A DNA stretch of 22,371 bases, from the IMG/VR virus record IMGVR_UViG_3300021108_000011, positions 1-22,371 of that record. The stretch is one strand, 5' to 3'. Positions 16,318 to 21,928 of this stretch are shown here, piece by piece. Below the pieces are notes generated by a model. The model ran no database searches, was not told the DNA's origin, and saw only the letters and a list, made by a program, of their open reading frames with translations. Every line of letters begins with the position of its first letter. Positions within the stretch are counted from its first letter, which is position 1. Origin of the DNA: a virus. The position numbers and the translations under genes are program-made.

Positions 16318-16818
16318 ATGGCAGAAGCACTATTAATATCGAAAAAAGACTTACAAGAATATACGTCTTTAAACGCAAACACAGACGTTGACAAAGTGAT
16401 TCAATTTGTACTTGTAGCCCAAAACATTTGGATACAACAATACACTGGGAGTAAGCTATTGGATAAAATAAAAACGGATATTACCAACAACGCACTTTCG
16501 GGCAACTATATAACCCTTGTAAGGTCCTATTTAAAGCCTATGTTGATCCATTTTACTATGGTTGAATATTTACCGTTTTGCGCTTACACAATTTCAAATA
16601 AAGGGATTTATAAGCACCAATCTGAGAATAGCGAAATTGTTTCAAAAGAGGAAGTTGATTACTTAATTGAAAAAGAAAAACGTATTGCAGAATCATATTC
16701 ACAAAGGTTTTTAGACTATATTTGCAAGAACAATAGTTTGTTTCCAGAGTATACAACAAACGAAAACGGCGATGTTTACCCACAACATAATAACTATCTA
16801 ACAAATTGGTATTTATGA
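16318..16818 (+). CDS. Head-tail connector-like protein (DUF6712-like)
   Basis: A 166-residue helical protein 9 nt after the portal gene. It has the size and layout of head-tail connector (gp6-like) proteins: an N-terminal ISKKDLQEYTSLNANTDVDK helix-turn, an AQNIWIQQYTGSKLLDKI helix near residues 38-55, and a central LKPMLIHFTMVEYLPF helix. I associate this pattern with DUF6712 proteins next to portals in Bacteroidota phages. It would form the ring below the portal. It overlaps the next small ORF by 4 nt. Assignment is by pattern and place. Confidence 0.65.
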   Translation: MAEALLISKKDLQEYTSLNANTDVDKVIQFVLVAQNIWIQQYTGSKLLDKIKTDITNNALSGNYITLVRSYLKPMLIHFTMVEYLPFCAYTISNKGIYKHQSENSEIVSKEEVDYLIEKEKRIAESYSQRFLDYICKNNSLFPEYTTNENGDVYPQHNNYLTNWYL

Positions 16819-16910
16819 AGAAGAAAAAAGAGTATAAACCAAAGGAAGAGAATATAATTAAACTTAAACAATACTTAAATGATATTAGCAAGTCACGGAA
16901 TAATAAGTAG
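16815..16910 (+). CDS. Very small basic protein
   Basis: A 31-residue, Lys-rich peptide (starts MKKKKEYKPKEE) from an ATG overlapping the connector stop (ATGA). It overlaps the next gene by 32 nt. The coupled start supports translation, but the peptide is too short for a family call. It may be a short regulatory or virion peptide, or a coupling peptide for the next gene. Confidence 0.4.
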   Translation: MKKKKEYKPKEENIIKLKQYLNDISKSRNNK

Positions 16911-17625
16911 CAGTGGTGGGGTGCCACCTTCAACATTATTAACAAATTTATATGCGGTTTATAAAGCTGAAAGTAATGCAAACGATTCATTTAGCACTAT
17001 AAACGGAACTGCGCAGGGGGGGTTGACATATAGTGCAGGCAAGAGTGGAAATGCTTTTACTTTTAATGGTGTAAATAGTCGCATTGATTTGCCAACTGCT
17101 TCTTTTAACTCACTAACAACAGATTTTTCAGTTAGTGCTTGGACTTTATTTCCAATAGGTTATATTAGCGGTTATGCTATTCCTGTTTTTAACAACATGA
17201 GTGCAACATCATGGTTAAATGCTGGTGGTGGTTTTTGGGTTACATTGTTTGGTGATGTAATACAGTTTAGAATTGGGGACAAAAGCACAGCGCCTATTCT
17301 AACATACTCAACAGCTTATTCTATGGGCTATAACACGTTTTTTCACATTGCTGTAACACGTTCAAGTGGTAGAAGTAGAATATATTTGAATGGCACATTG
17401 GTAGCAAGCAATACAGATGCGGTTAATCCAGTGTATTACACAAGTGGAGTGAATACAACTACACCAACAATAGGAGCAATTAAAATGCCTAATGGTGTAC
17501 AAGATGGTTATTACGCGCCATTAAATACAAAAATAGATGAGTTAAACATTTGGAATAAAGAACTAACAGCTACAGAAGTAACTGAATTATATAACGCAGG
17601 TACAGGTAAATTTTATCCTTATTAA
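16879..17625 (+). CDS. LamG/concanavalin-like domain protein, likely surface or receptor contact
   Basis: A 248-residue protein. After a short Ser/Gly-rich N terminus, residues about 25-245 show a laminin G-like (LamG_3) pattern: YAVYKAESNANDSFSTING, then GKSGNAFTFNGVNSRIDLP, a TDFSVSAWTLF strand, a FHIAVTRSSGRSRIYLNGTL segment and a final KIDELNIWNKELTATEVTEL. Such domains bind sugars and are common on tail fibres and capsid decorations. This could mediate adsorption to host glycans or sit on the head. No catalytic motif is visible. It overlaps the small basic ORF upstream by 32 nt. Confidence 0.75.
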   Translation: MILASHGIISSSGGVPPSTLLTNLYAVYKAESNANDSFSTINGTAQGGLTYSAGKSGNAFTFNGVNSRIDLPTASFNSLTTDFSVSAWTLFPIGYISGYAIPVFNNMSATSWLNAGGGFWVTLFGDVIQFRIGDKSTAPILTYSTAYSMGYNTFFHIAVTRSSGRSRIYLNGTLVASNTDAVNPVYYTSGVNTTTPTIGAIKMPNGVQDGYYAPLNTKIDELNIWNKELTATEVTELYNAGTGKFYPY

Positions 17626-17627
17626 TT

Positions 17628-17855
17628 ATGAAAGTTAGACAATTAACATTAGAACAAAAAAACATCCTTACAGGTCAAGTATGGGGTTTCCAAGGTCAAG
17701 TATTTAACCCTTTGCAAGATGCAAACGGAAATTGGTTTATCTCAAATGAAGAGGTTAACGGATGTACATTGCAACAAGCTGAGTCTATCCCATGTGATGC
17801 ATGGCTTTTAACATTACCCGAAATAGATTACAATCCAATTGTACATGAAGCGTAA
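17628..17855 (+). CDS. Small fibre-companion-like protein
   Basis: A 75-residue acidic protein starting 2 nt after the LamG gene. It has the order QVFNPLQDANGNWFISNEEV, then Cys residues and a hydrophobic WLLTLPEID end. Short proteins with a similar NWxIS/EEV pattern follow fibre genes in Bacteroidota phages by my recollection. Function is unknown; an adaptor or assembly aid for the upstream protein is a guess. It overlaps the next small ORF by 11 nt. Confidence 0.6.
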   Translation: MKVRQLTLEQKNILTGQVWGFQGQVFNPLQDANGNWFISNEEVNGCTLQQAESIPCDAWLLTLPEIDYNPIVHEA

Positions 17856-17967
17856 GTTCTACGAAGGGCAAATAATAAATAATAAAGTCGTTAAAACAGT
17901 TTGGAGCGACTCAAGTAATTACATGATAAATTTTACAGATGGAAGTTTTGAAGTTATTAAGAAATAG
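17845..17967 (+). CDS. Very small basic protein
   Basis: A 40-residue protein, basic at both ends, with a VWSDSSNYMINFTDGSFEV strand-like centre. It overlaps the upstream gene by 11 nt and the holin-like gene by 29 nt. The two-sided overlap in an operon and a plausible beta pattern support it, but no family is recognised. Confidence 0.45.
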   Translation: MKRKFYEGQIINNKVVKTVWSDSSNYMINFTDGSFEVIKK

Positions 17968-18145
17968 ATGGAATGCACCGACGCCAAACTTTTGGAAAAA
18001 AGTGCAAAGTGTTGGAATAGTAATCGGAGGTTTAGGAGCGGTATTAATCGCACCGCCTTTCGGTTTAGCAATCGCGCCTTATATGGTGGCTGTTGGTTCA
18101 GTAGCAGGAGTATTATCACAATTGACAGTAGATGAGCAACGTTAG
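17939..18145 (+). CDS. Holin-like small membrane protein
   Basis: A 68-residue protein with a basic, aromatic N terminus (RNRWNAPTPNFWKKVQ), then one or two hydrophobic helices rich in Gly, Ala and Ile (about residues 24-62) broken by a PPFG turn, and a short acidic tail. This layout fits small holins of Bacteroidota phages, which sit next to lysis enzymes and open the inner membrane. It overlaps the wall hydrolase-like gene by 14 nt, the classic lysis cassette arrangement. Membrane insertion is certain in pattern; holin activity is inferred. Confidence 0.6.
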   Translation: MEVLKLLRNRWNAPTPNFWKKVQSVGIVIGGLGAVLIAPPFGLAIAPYMVAVGSVAGVLSQLTVDEQR

Positions 18146-18719
18146 AAATTACACAACAGACCAACTACTCGATAGAGTAGAAGAGTTAAAGTCATTCAAA
18201 ACTATTCCATTAGGTTATTGGATAGTAGGAGTTAGATCAAATGAGGATGCACCAAACAAGTACGATGATAAGTTTTACTTATTCAATGGTGAAGAATTTG
18301 TAAAAGTTGTTACAGGCACAACCAATCCCGGCACACCAATATTGGAAGGTGGCTATTTGAAGTATAACAAAGTAGGTGCCGCGGTTGTTAAGTCAAACGA
18401 ATGGTATTACGATGTTTGGTCTTATGGTTTACACCAAGGTAAGATGCCTGCGCTTAGACAAGTTGGTCCATTCATTGTTTACCGTGACGGAGATAGGGAT
18501 GGTAAAAGTGAGGAAATCGGAATACCTATAAAGGGAAGTGGTTACGGAATCAACTTCCATAGCATCTCAAATGATTTATCCGTAAAAAAAATAGGTGAAA
18601 ACATTGGTGGCTATTCAGCAGGTTGTCAAGTATGCAACAATGTAGAGCAATATAGCATGATTATCAATATGATTAAAAATCAAAATAGAATAACATACTG
18701 TTTATTAGAAGAATTTTAG
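18132..18719 (+). CDS. Putative peptidoglycan hydrolase (endolysin candidate), YkuD-like motif
   Basis: A 195-residue protein. Its C-terminal half has GINFHSIS (His at about 143), then SAGCQV at about 162-167 (Cys 165), resembling the His...Ser-x-Gly-Cys motif of L,D-transpeptidase/YkuD-like wall enzymes. It also has DGDRDG at about 119-124, which looks like a calcium-binding DxDxDG loop, and a PALRQVGPFIVYRD strand. The N-terminal half has VRSNEDAPNKYDDKFYLF and TNPGTPIL, shared with hypothetical lysis-type proteins of these phages, as I recall. With the holin-like gene before it and a terminator after it, endolysin is the best call. It might instead be a virion wall-piercing enzyme. No signal peptide is seen. 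Confidence 0.55.
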   Translation: MSNVRNYTTDQLLDRVEELKSFKTIPLGYWIVGVRSNEDAPNKYDDKFYLFNGEEFVKVVTGTTNPGTPILEGGYLKYNKVGAAVVKSNEWYYDVWSYGLHQGKMPALRQVGPFIVYRDGDRDGKSEEIGIPIKGSGYGINFHSISNDLSVKKIGENIGGYSAGCQVCNNVEQYSMIINMIKNQNRITYCLLEEF

Positions 18720-18740
18720 TACCTTTATAGAGTGTTTTGG

Positions 18741-18770
18741 AGCGGTTAAGAAATTAATCGCTTTTTTTTT
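18741..18770 (+). terminator. Rho-independent terminator closing the late operon
   Basis: AGCGGTTAA (18741-18749) pairs with TTAATCGCT (18754-18762), with one G-T pair, around a GAAA tetraloop, followed by a nine-T run that begins with the last stem base. It ends the virion-lysis operon; a new promoter lies within 15 nt downstream. Confidence 0.9.
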
Positions 18771-18779
18771 GCTTAAAAG

Positions 18780-18810
18780 TTTGCGTATTAATTATTAATG
18801 TTTAAATTTG
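18780..18810 (+). promoter_or_regulatory. Bacteroidota-type promoter (TTTG-N19-TAnnTTTG)
   Basis: TTTG at 18780-18783 and TAAATTTG at 18803-18810, spaced by 19 nt, match the Bacteroidota consensus (-33 TTTG, -7 TAnnTTTG). It lies just after the terminator and about 25 nt before the ATG at 18836, so it should start a new transcript that carries the small-gene cluster. The leader is A-rich and has no Shine-Dalgarno sequence, as usual in this phylum. Confidence 0.75.
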
Positions 18811-18835
18811 TAACATAATTAAAAACATAAACACA
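18811..18835 (+). repeat. A-rich leader repeat, copy 1
   Basis: The 19-nt stretch 18817-18835 recurs exactly at 20137-20155; with a 1-nt indel the similarity extends to about 25 nt. Both copies sit directly in front of start codons (18836 and 20155) of different genes, so they look like a shared translation leader. Confidence 0.7.
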
Positions 18836-18997
18836 ATGGAAGTAGTAGTAAACAACATCGCAAAAGACAAAGCAAAACAAGTTATGGATGCTTTATTTGA
18901 GTGTATGAATGATAAAAATTTATCAAAAGAAGAAAGACAACAATACTATAAAGAGTATTTAGAAGTTTCAGCTAATTATTTAATACTTTGCAGATAA
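18836..18997 (+). CDS. Small protein, first gene after the promoter
   Basis: A 53-residue charged helical protein (MEVVVNNIAKDKAKQV at the start, then a KEERQQYYKEYLEV helix). It is the first gene of the new transcript, right behind the A-rich leader. Its stop shares one base with the next start (TAATG). No family is recognised. The good leader and coupling support translation. Confidence 0.6.
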   Translation: MEVVVNNIAKDKAKQVMDALFECMNDKNLSKEERQQYYKEYLEVSANYLILCR

Positions 18998-19215
18998 TGG
19001 AAAATTTAGAATTCACAGAATATTGTTACACTGAAGTTAACGGATTCACAGAGATGGTAGGTATGAAAGAAGATAAAAAAAGAAGAAAGTATTATATTTA
19101 TATTAATACTCACTTACAAGGATGTAAAACTCTTACTTTTTCATCTTACAAGAAGCTTATTGAAAAATATTTTAGTTTGTGTATAGAAATGAATTTAAAA
19201 ACATTATTAAGATAA
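18997..19215 (+). CDS. Small basic protein, unknown function
   Basis: A 72-residue protein starting at the ATG 18997, in TAATG overlap with the previous gene; an earlier TTG at 18988 would add only three residues. The sequence is rich in Tyr, Lys and Cys (KRRKYYIYINTHLQGCKTL in the middle), suggesting a compact beta-alpha fold. It shares one base with the next start. No family is recognised. Confidence 0.6.
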   Translation: MENLEFTEYCYTEVNGFTEMVGMKEDKKRRKYYIYINTHLQGCKTLTFSSYKKLIEKYFSLCIEMNLKTLLR

Positions 19216-19442
19216 TGAGAAAATCAGCAGTAGAATTTTTATTAAATGAAATGTTTAATAATGGTGGTTTGAAAAGAGAACAAGGTGTATCTTTTGTAAG
19301 TAAAGATTTAGTTAATCAAGCCAAAAAAATAGAAAAAGAAGAAGAATTAAAAAAACAATTATTTATAGGTAAAGTGTCAGATATAATTGGATTTGAAAAA
19401 ACAGTAGAGTTATTAAAACAAGTAAACGAAGAAATCAAATGA
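19215..19442 (+). CDS. Small charged helical protein, unknown function
   Basis: A 75-residue protein from the ATG 19215. It has a VEFLLNEMFNNGG start, a KIEKEEELKKQLFIGK helix and a final VELLKQVNEEIK helix. Its stop overlaps the next start by 4 nt. The sequence resembles other short proteins that read as early-gene products of phages, but no family can be named. Confidence 0.6.
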   Translation: MRKSAVEFLLNEMFNNGGLKREQGVSFVSKDLVNQAKKIEKEEELKKQLFIGKVSDIIGFEKTVELLKQVNEEIK

Positions 19443-19612
19443 AAACAGCAGATTTAATTGAAAGCCAAATTACCGAAATCAGAGATATTTTAGGTTATGG
19501 CAACAAAAGCGAAAAAATTCCTTATTCAAAGGAGCTAGTAACAGAAACGCAAAAGGTTGTCGGAGAAAATTATTTATTTATTATTAAAATTATGGGTCAT
19601 GAGAAATGCTAG
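19439..19612 (+). CDS. Small protein, duplicated module gene 1, copy 1
   Basis: A 57-residue protein starting MKTADLIESQ and ending KIMGHEK. It is one of two paralogues; the other is at 20155-20328. It overlaps the membrane protein gene at 19599 by 14 nt. Pairwise it shares about two thirds of its residues with the paralogue, including GYGNK, VGENY and KIMGHEK. The family is not recognised. The conserved overlap with the next gene in both copies shows that the two genes move as a unit. Confidence 0.6.
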   Translation: MKTADLIESQITEIRDILGYGNKSEKIPYSKELVTETQKVVGENYLFIIKIMGHEKC

Positions 19613-19723
19613 AAAATTATTATACGTATTGGTTTGTATTATTTCAGTAGGATTTGTAAATCACTATTGGAACGCATCCACAGCAATATGGATTGGATTT
19701 GGTTTATTAGGTTGTTATTTAAT
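19439..19723 (+). repeat. 285-nt duplicated module, copy 1
   Basis: It aligns without gaps to 20155-20439 at a constant offset of 716 nt, with about 82 percent identity by hand count (50 differences in 285). It spans two overlapping genes. The match ends at 19723, just where the DNA from another source begins. Confidence 0.85.
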
Positions 19724-19763
19724 TTTACGGTCGTATATTCTGCACGAACAACCCAAGCTCTAA
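19599..19763 (+). CDS. Small membrane protein, duplicated module gene 2, copy 1 (altered end)
   Basis: A 54-residue protein from the ATG 19599. It has two hydrophobic helices, around residues 7-20 (LLYVLVCIISVGFV) and 29-42 (AIWIGFGLLGCYLI), joined by an NHYWN turn, so it is a predicted membrane hairpin. An upstream TTG (19557) is less likely because the paralogue starts at the matching ATG. From residue 43 the sequence departs from the paralogue and is encoded by a piece of DNA related to the gene at 14265 but read in a different frame. The protein may be shortened or altered at its end; function unknown. Confidence 0.55.
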   Translation: MRNARKLLYVLVCIISVGFVNHYWNASTAIWIGFGLLGCYLILRSYILHEQPKL

Positions 19764-19779
19764 CTTCATACAAACGGTA
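19722..19779 (+). repeat. Captured fragment related to the gene at 14265-14582
   Basis: 58 nt aligned without gaps to 14495-14552, with 52 identities. Of the six differences, four are silent at third codon positions of the donor frame, one changes Val to Ile and one Thr to Ile. In the donor frame it still reads FYGRIFCTNNPSSNFIQTV. It is fused to the end of the duplicated module and is out of frame with the membrane protein gene. Confidence 0.85.
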
Positions 19780-19889
19780 TCGTTGGATATACAATAGCAA
19801 TAAAATTATTTGGTGAATCTTTAGATAAAACTTACCAAACACAACAATTTTTACAAGACACATTAGAAGAAATTTTAGCTTCAAAATAA
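19776..19889 (+). pseudogene. Remnant of a small ORF without a start
   Basis: Downstream of the captured fragment a frame of 37 codons ending at 19889 reads like the end of a helical protein: GYTIAIKLFGESLDKTY, then QFLQDTLEEILASK. There is a stop just upstream in the same frame (19761-19763 region) and no ATG or other good start, so it is most likely the 3' end of a gene cut by the recombination that brought in the captured fragment. The hydrophobic start followed by an amphipathic helix suggests a small membrane-associated protein originally. Confidence 0.5.
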
Positions 19890-19896
19890 GTAAGTC

Positions 19897-20115
19897 ATGG
19901 AAACAAAAAAAGCGCATGAGTTAGAGTTTATTGGCGTAATAAAAAGAGACGGTTCAGGAGTATCAAAAGTTAAAGAAAGCTACTTAAAAGCTATGTTAGA
20001 AAATCCTTTAATGAAAGATGAAGATTTTGAATTACATCACCTTTCATTGACTGAAAAAACATTCATAGCTTTTAATTTCAATGCATTTATAGTTAAAATT
20101 AAAGAGAAAAATTAA
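19897..20115 (+). CDS. Small protein, unknown function
   Basis: A 72-residue protein with mixed charge (METKKAHELEFIGVIKRDG at the start) and a FNAFIVKIKEKN end. It starts 7 nt after the remnant stop and lies between the two copies of the duplicated module. The alternating strands and acidic patches suggest a small alpha-beta fold. No family is recognised. Confidence 0.6.
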   Translation: METKKAHELEFIGVIKRDGSGVSKVKESYLKAMLENPLMKDEDFELHHLSLTEKTFIAFNFNAFIVKIKEKN

Positions 20116-20131
20116 ATACCGATTAATTTTT

Positions 20132-20155
20132 TAACAAATTAAAAACATAAACACA
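20132..20155 (+). repeat. A-rich leader repeat, copy 2
   Basis: 19 nt (20137-20155) identical to 18817-18835, including the A of the start codon here. Upstream, TAATTTTT (20124-20131) stands where copy 1 has TAAATTTG, but no TTTG is found at the -33 position, so any promoter here is weak or decayed. Confidence 0.65.
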
Positions 20156-20328
20156 TGAAAACAGCAGATTTAATTGAAAGTCAAATTTCAGAAATTAGAA
20201 AAAAATTTGGTTATGGTAACAAATGCGAAAAAGTACCGTATTCAGAAAAGTTAAAAACCGAAGTACAAAAACTTGTAGGAGAAAACTATGAATTTATTCT
20301 TAAAATTATGGGACATGAGAAACGCTAA
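20155..20328 (+). CDS. Small protein, duplicated module gene 1, copy 2
   Basis: A 57-residue paralogue of the product of 19439-19612, with the same length and no indels, starting MKTADLIESQ and ending KIMGHEKR. It overlaps the membrane protein gene at 20315 by 14 nt, as in copy 1. It has its own A-rich leader, whereas copy 1 is coupled to the gene before it. Function unknown. Confidence 0.65.
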   Translation: MKTADLIESQISEIRKKFGYGNKCEKVPYSEKLKTEVQKLVGENYEFILKIMGHEKR

Positions 20329-20439
20329 AACAATAATTTACATTTTAATATGTATAATTTCGGTAGGGTTTGTAAATCACTACTGGAACACATCCACCGC
20401 AATATGGATTGCATTTGGTTTATTAGGTTGTTATTTAAT
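20155..20439 (+). repeat. 285-nt duplicated module, copy 2
   Basis: Gap-free counterpart of 19439-19723. In this copy the downstream gene keeps what looks like its native end (GRSYEDVN) and overlaps the next gene, so copy 2 is more likely the intact version. Confidence 0.85.
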
Positions 20440-20467
20440 AGGTAGAAGTTATGAGGACGTTAATTAG
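20315..20467 (+). CDS. Small membrane protein, duplicated module gene 2, copy 2
   Basis: A 50-residue protein with the same two-helix membrane hairpin as copy 1 (hydrophobic stretches around residues 7-20 and 29-42, NHYWN turn between). The end, GRSYEDVN, differs from copy 1. It overlaps the next gene by 17 nt. Such hairpins occur among phage antiholins and small membrane regulators, but the lysis genes lie elsewhere and no function can be assigned. Confidence 0.6.
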   Translation: MRNAKTIIYILICIISVGFVNHYWNTSTAIWIAFGLLGCYLIGRSYEDVN

Positions 20468-20780
20468 AAAAATATTCAAGGTAGACACGTTAATTATGCC
20501 TTCAGACGTGGAATTTGTAAGTCTTGATAGTGATAGTGTATACGCATCATTTGAAGACCTTAGAGAGCGCCTTTACATACAAGAAGGATTAGTGTATGAT
20601 GAAATAGGAGACCGCATCTGTACAACGATGGAGTTAGAGCAGTTCGACAACTTCAAAGAAATTAACCAATGTACAACGTGTGGCGGTTCGGGTGAGTACA
20701 TGGTTACGGATTACGACCAAGACGCACCATTTCAAAACATTTTAATAAACTGCTATTGTGAGAAGCCCTTCGAGTTATGA
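20451..20780 (+). CDS. Small Zn-ribbon-like protein
   Basis: A 109-residue protein. Residues about 74-80 have CTTCGGSG, like one arm of a DnaJ-type zinc knuckle (CxxCxGxG), and CYC follows near residue 103, so a four-Cys metal site is plausible. The first 60 residues form an acidic alpha-beta region (SDVEFVSLDSDSVYASFEDL). It overlaps the upstream membrane gene by 17 nt and the next gene by 23 nt. A nucleic acid or protein binding role is likely for such knuckles, but nothing more specific can be said. Confidence 0.6.
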   Translation: MRTLIRKIFKVDTLIMPSDVEFVSLDSDSVYASFEDLRERLYIQEGLVYDEIGDRICTTMELEQFDNFKEINQCTTCGGSGEYMVTDYDQDAPFQNILINCYCEKPFEL

Positions 20781-21066
20781 GTACATTTACGAGCGTGTAC
20801 GTAACATGCTCGAAGCTGGATGGATTCAATTAGACATCGCTAAACATTTAAACGTACCTGTTGCGACAGTTGGTCACGCGATCGCAACATGGGAAGGAAA
20901 AAAGTATATAACAAGCCTATATTTTGGGCATAAAAACCAAGCATACAATGAAGAAGATTACATTTATCAAGCCCCTACTTATGACGAGCTTTCTGCTGAT
21001 GAGCAGTATCTGTGGCGCTCAATTGACTTTACAGCAAATCAAGGACAAGGGGATAAAACATCCTGA
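20758..21066 (+). CDS. Helix-turn-helix-like protein (GTG start)
   Basis: A 102-residue protein. The likely start is GTG at 20758, overlapping the previous gene; the next ATG in frame is at 20806. Residues about 17-40 contain AGWIQLDIAKHLNVPVATVG, a clear helix-turn-helix pattern of the Sigma-70 region 4 or terminase small subunit type. The C-terminal part (APTYDELSADEQYLW) is acidic and aromatic. It may regulate the nearby genes. The last 119 nt also encode, in another frame, the start of the next gene, including its signal peptide. Confidence 0.55.
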   Translation: MRSPSSYEYIYERVRNMLEAGWIQLDIAKHLNVPVATVGHAIATWEGKKYITSLYFGHKNQAYNEEDYIYQAPTYDELSADEQYLWRSIDFTANQGQGDKTS

Positions 21067-21313
21067 GATTGTTTACGCACAATACAGGCTTGAAACAGGT
21101 AATGGAGTTAGCAGAGCATTTACCGAATATAACAATGCGTTTGGATTCATTTATAAGGGTCGTTTAATGCGTTTTAAGAGCGTTGAAGCATGTGTAGAGT
21201 ATTATAAGACGTGGCAAGACAAAAGATACGTTAAAGGCGATTATTATGTATTCTTGCAAAAAATAGGATACGCAGAAGAAGAAGGATATATTCAAATGTT
21301 AAAAAAGTTTTAA
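20948..21313 (+). CDS. Secreted glucosaminidase-like lysin with signal peptide
   Basis: A 121-residue protein. Residues 1-24 form a Sec signal peptide: a basic start (MKK), a Leu/Met/Phe-rich core and a cleavage site after CGA. The mature part resembles FlgJ-type or GH73 glucosaminidases of Bacteroidota phages: KHPEIVYAQYRLETGNG (Glu 49 is the candidate catalytic acid), NNAFGFIYKG, a RFKSVEACVEYY helix and FLQKIGYAEEEGY. This family cleaves glycan strands of peptidoglycan. With a signal peptide it would reach the periplasm without a holin. The ATG is inside the previous gene; a TTG start at 20924 would add eight residues before the signal and is less likely. Confidence 0.7.
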   Translation: MKKITFIKPLLMTSFLLMSSICGAQLTLQQIKDKGIKHPEIVYAQYRLETGNGVSRAFTEYNNAFGFIYKGRLMRFKSVEACVEYYKTWQDKRYVKGDYYVFLQKIGYAEEEGYIQMLKKF

Positions 21314-21314
21314 A

Positions 21315-21927
21315 ATGAAAGCAGAAATTTTTAATGACCATTTTCAGAATTTTAAAAGGTATCAAATACCAAAAGCACAATTAATCATCGCTGATATACC
21401 GTATAATTTAGGTGTGAATGCTTATGCTTCAAATCCAAGTTGGTATGAAGGAAAGATACGGTTTAAATAACTATATAAATTTAGTGTTTAGAAAGAACTT
21501 CTCAGCACAAGTTTTAAAAGCAAATATGAAAGTTGTTGGTAATTGCGAATATGGTCTATTATTTTATAGAGAAAAGTTGCCAAAATTCAACAACAAAGGT
21601 AAAATGATTATGAATTGTATTGATTGGGAAAGAGATACAACAACTCCTAAAATACATCCTACTCAAAAACCAGTTAAGTTATTAGAAAAATTAATTGAAA
21701 TTTTTACAGATGAAAATGACGTGGTAATAGACCCTTGTTGTGGAAGTGGAAGCACTTTATTAGCAAGTGTAAACAAAGGGCGCAAAGCTTATGGTTTTGA
21801 GATTAAAAAGAACTTTTATAACGATGCAAAGAACTTATTAGAAAATCATAAAACTACAAAACAAGAGATTGAAGAGTATGGCTTTGCTAAGACTGAATTA
21901 GAAAAAATTAACCCAACACTATTTTAA
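21315..21927 (+). pseudogene. DNA adenine-type methyltransferase, broken by deletion and frameshift
   Basis: Two pieces of one methyltransferase. The first (21315-21470, 51 residues) has the catalytic motif IADIPYNLG (a DPPY variant) and then NAYASNPSWYEG before a premature stop. The second, in another frame from about 21445 to 21927, has RYGLNNYINLVF, SAQVLKANMK, HPTQKPVKLLEKL and the SAM-binding VIDPCCGSGSTLLA near the end, so the order (IV, then X and I) is of the beta class. About 60 residues normally found between SNPSWY and the RYGLNN region are missing, judged from memory of the family. Without that middle and with the frame lost, it should be inactive. Confidence 0.75.
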
Positions 21928-21928
21928 A

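Noticed and set aside
16556-16990. 144-codon open frame on the minus strand
   Set aside because: It lies across the connector and LamG genes, its sequence is a low-complexity mix of Leu, Tyr, Phe and Ser typical of antisense shadows in AT-rich DNA, and it has no promoter or neighbour on that strand.
18811-20155. Leader repeats and duplicated modules considered as a CRISPR-like or integration repeat array
   Set aside because: Only two copies exist, each in front of or covering coding sequence, with no regular spacers; gene duplication explains them.
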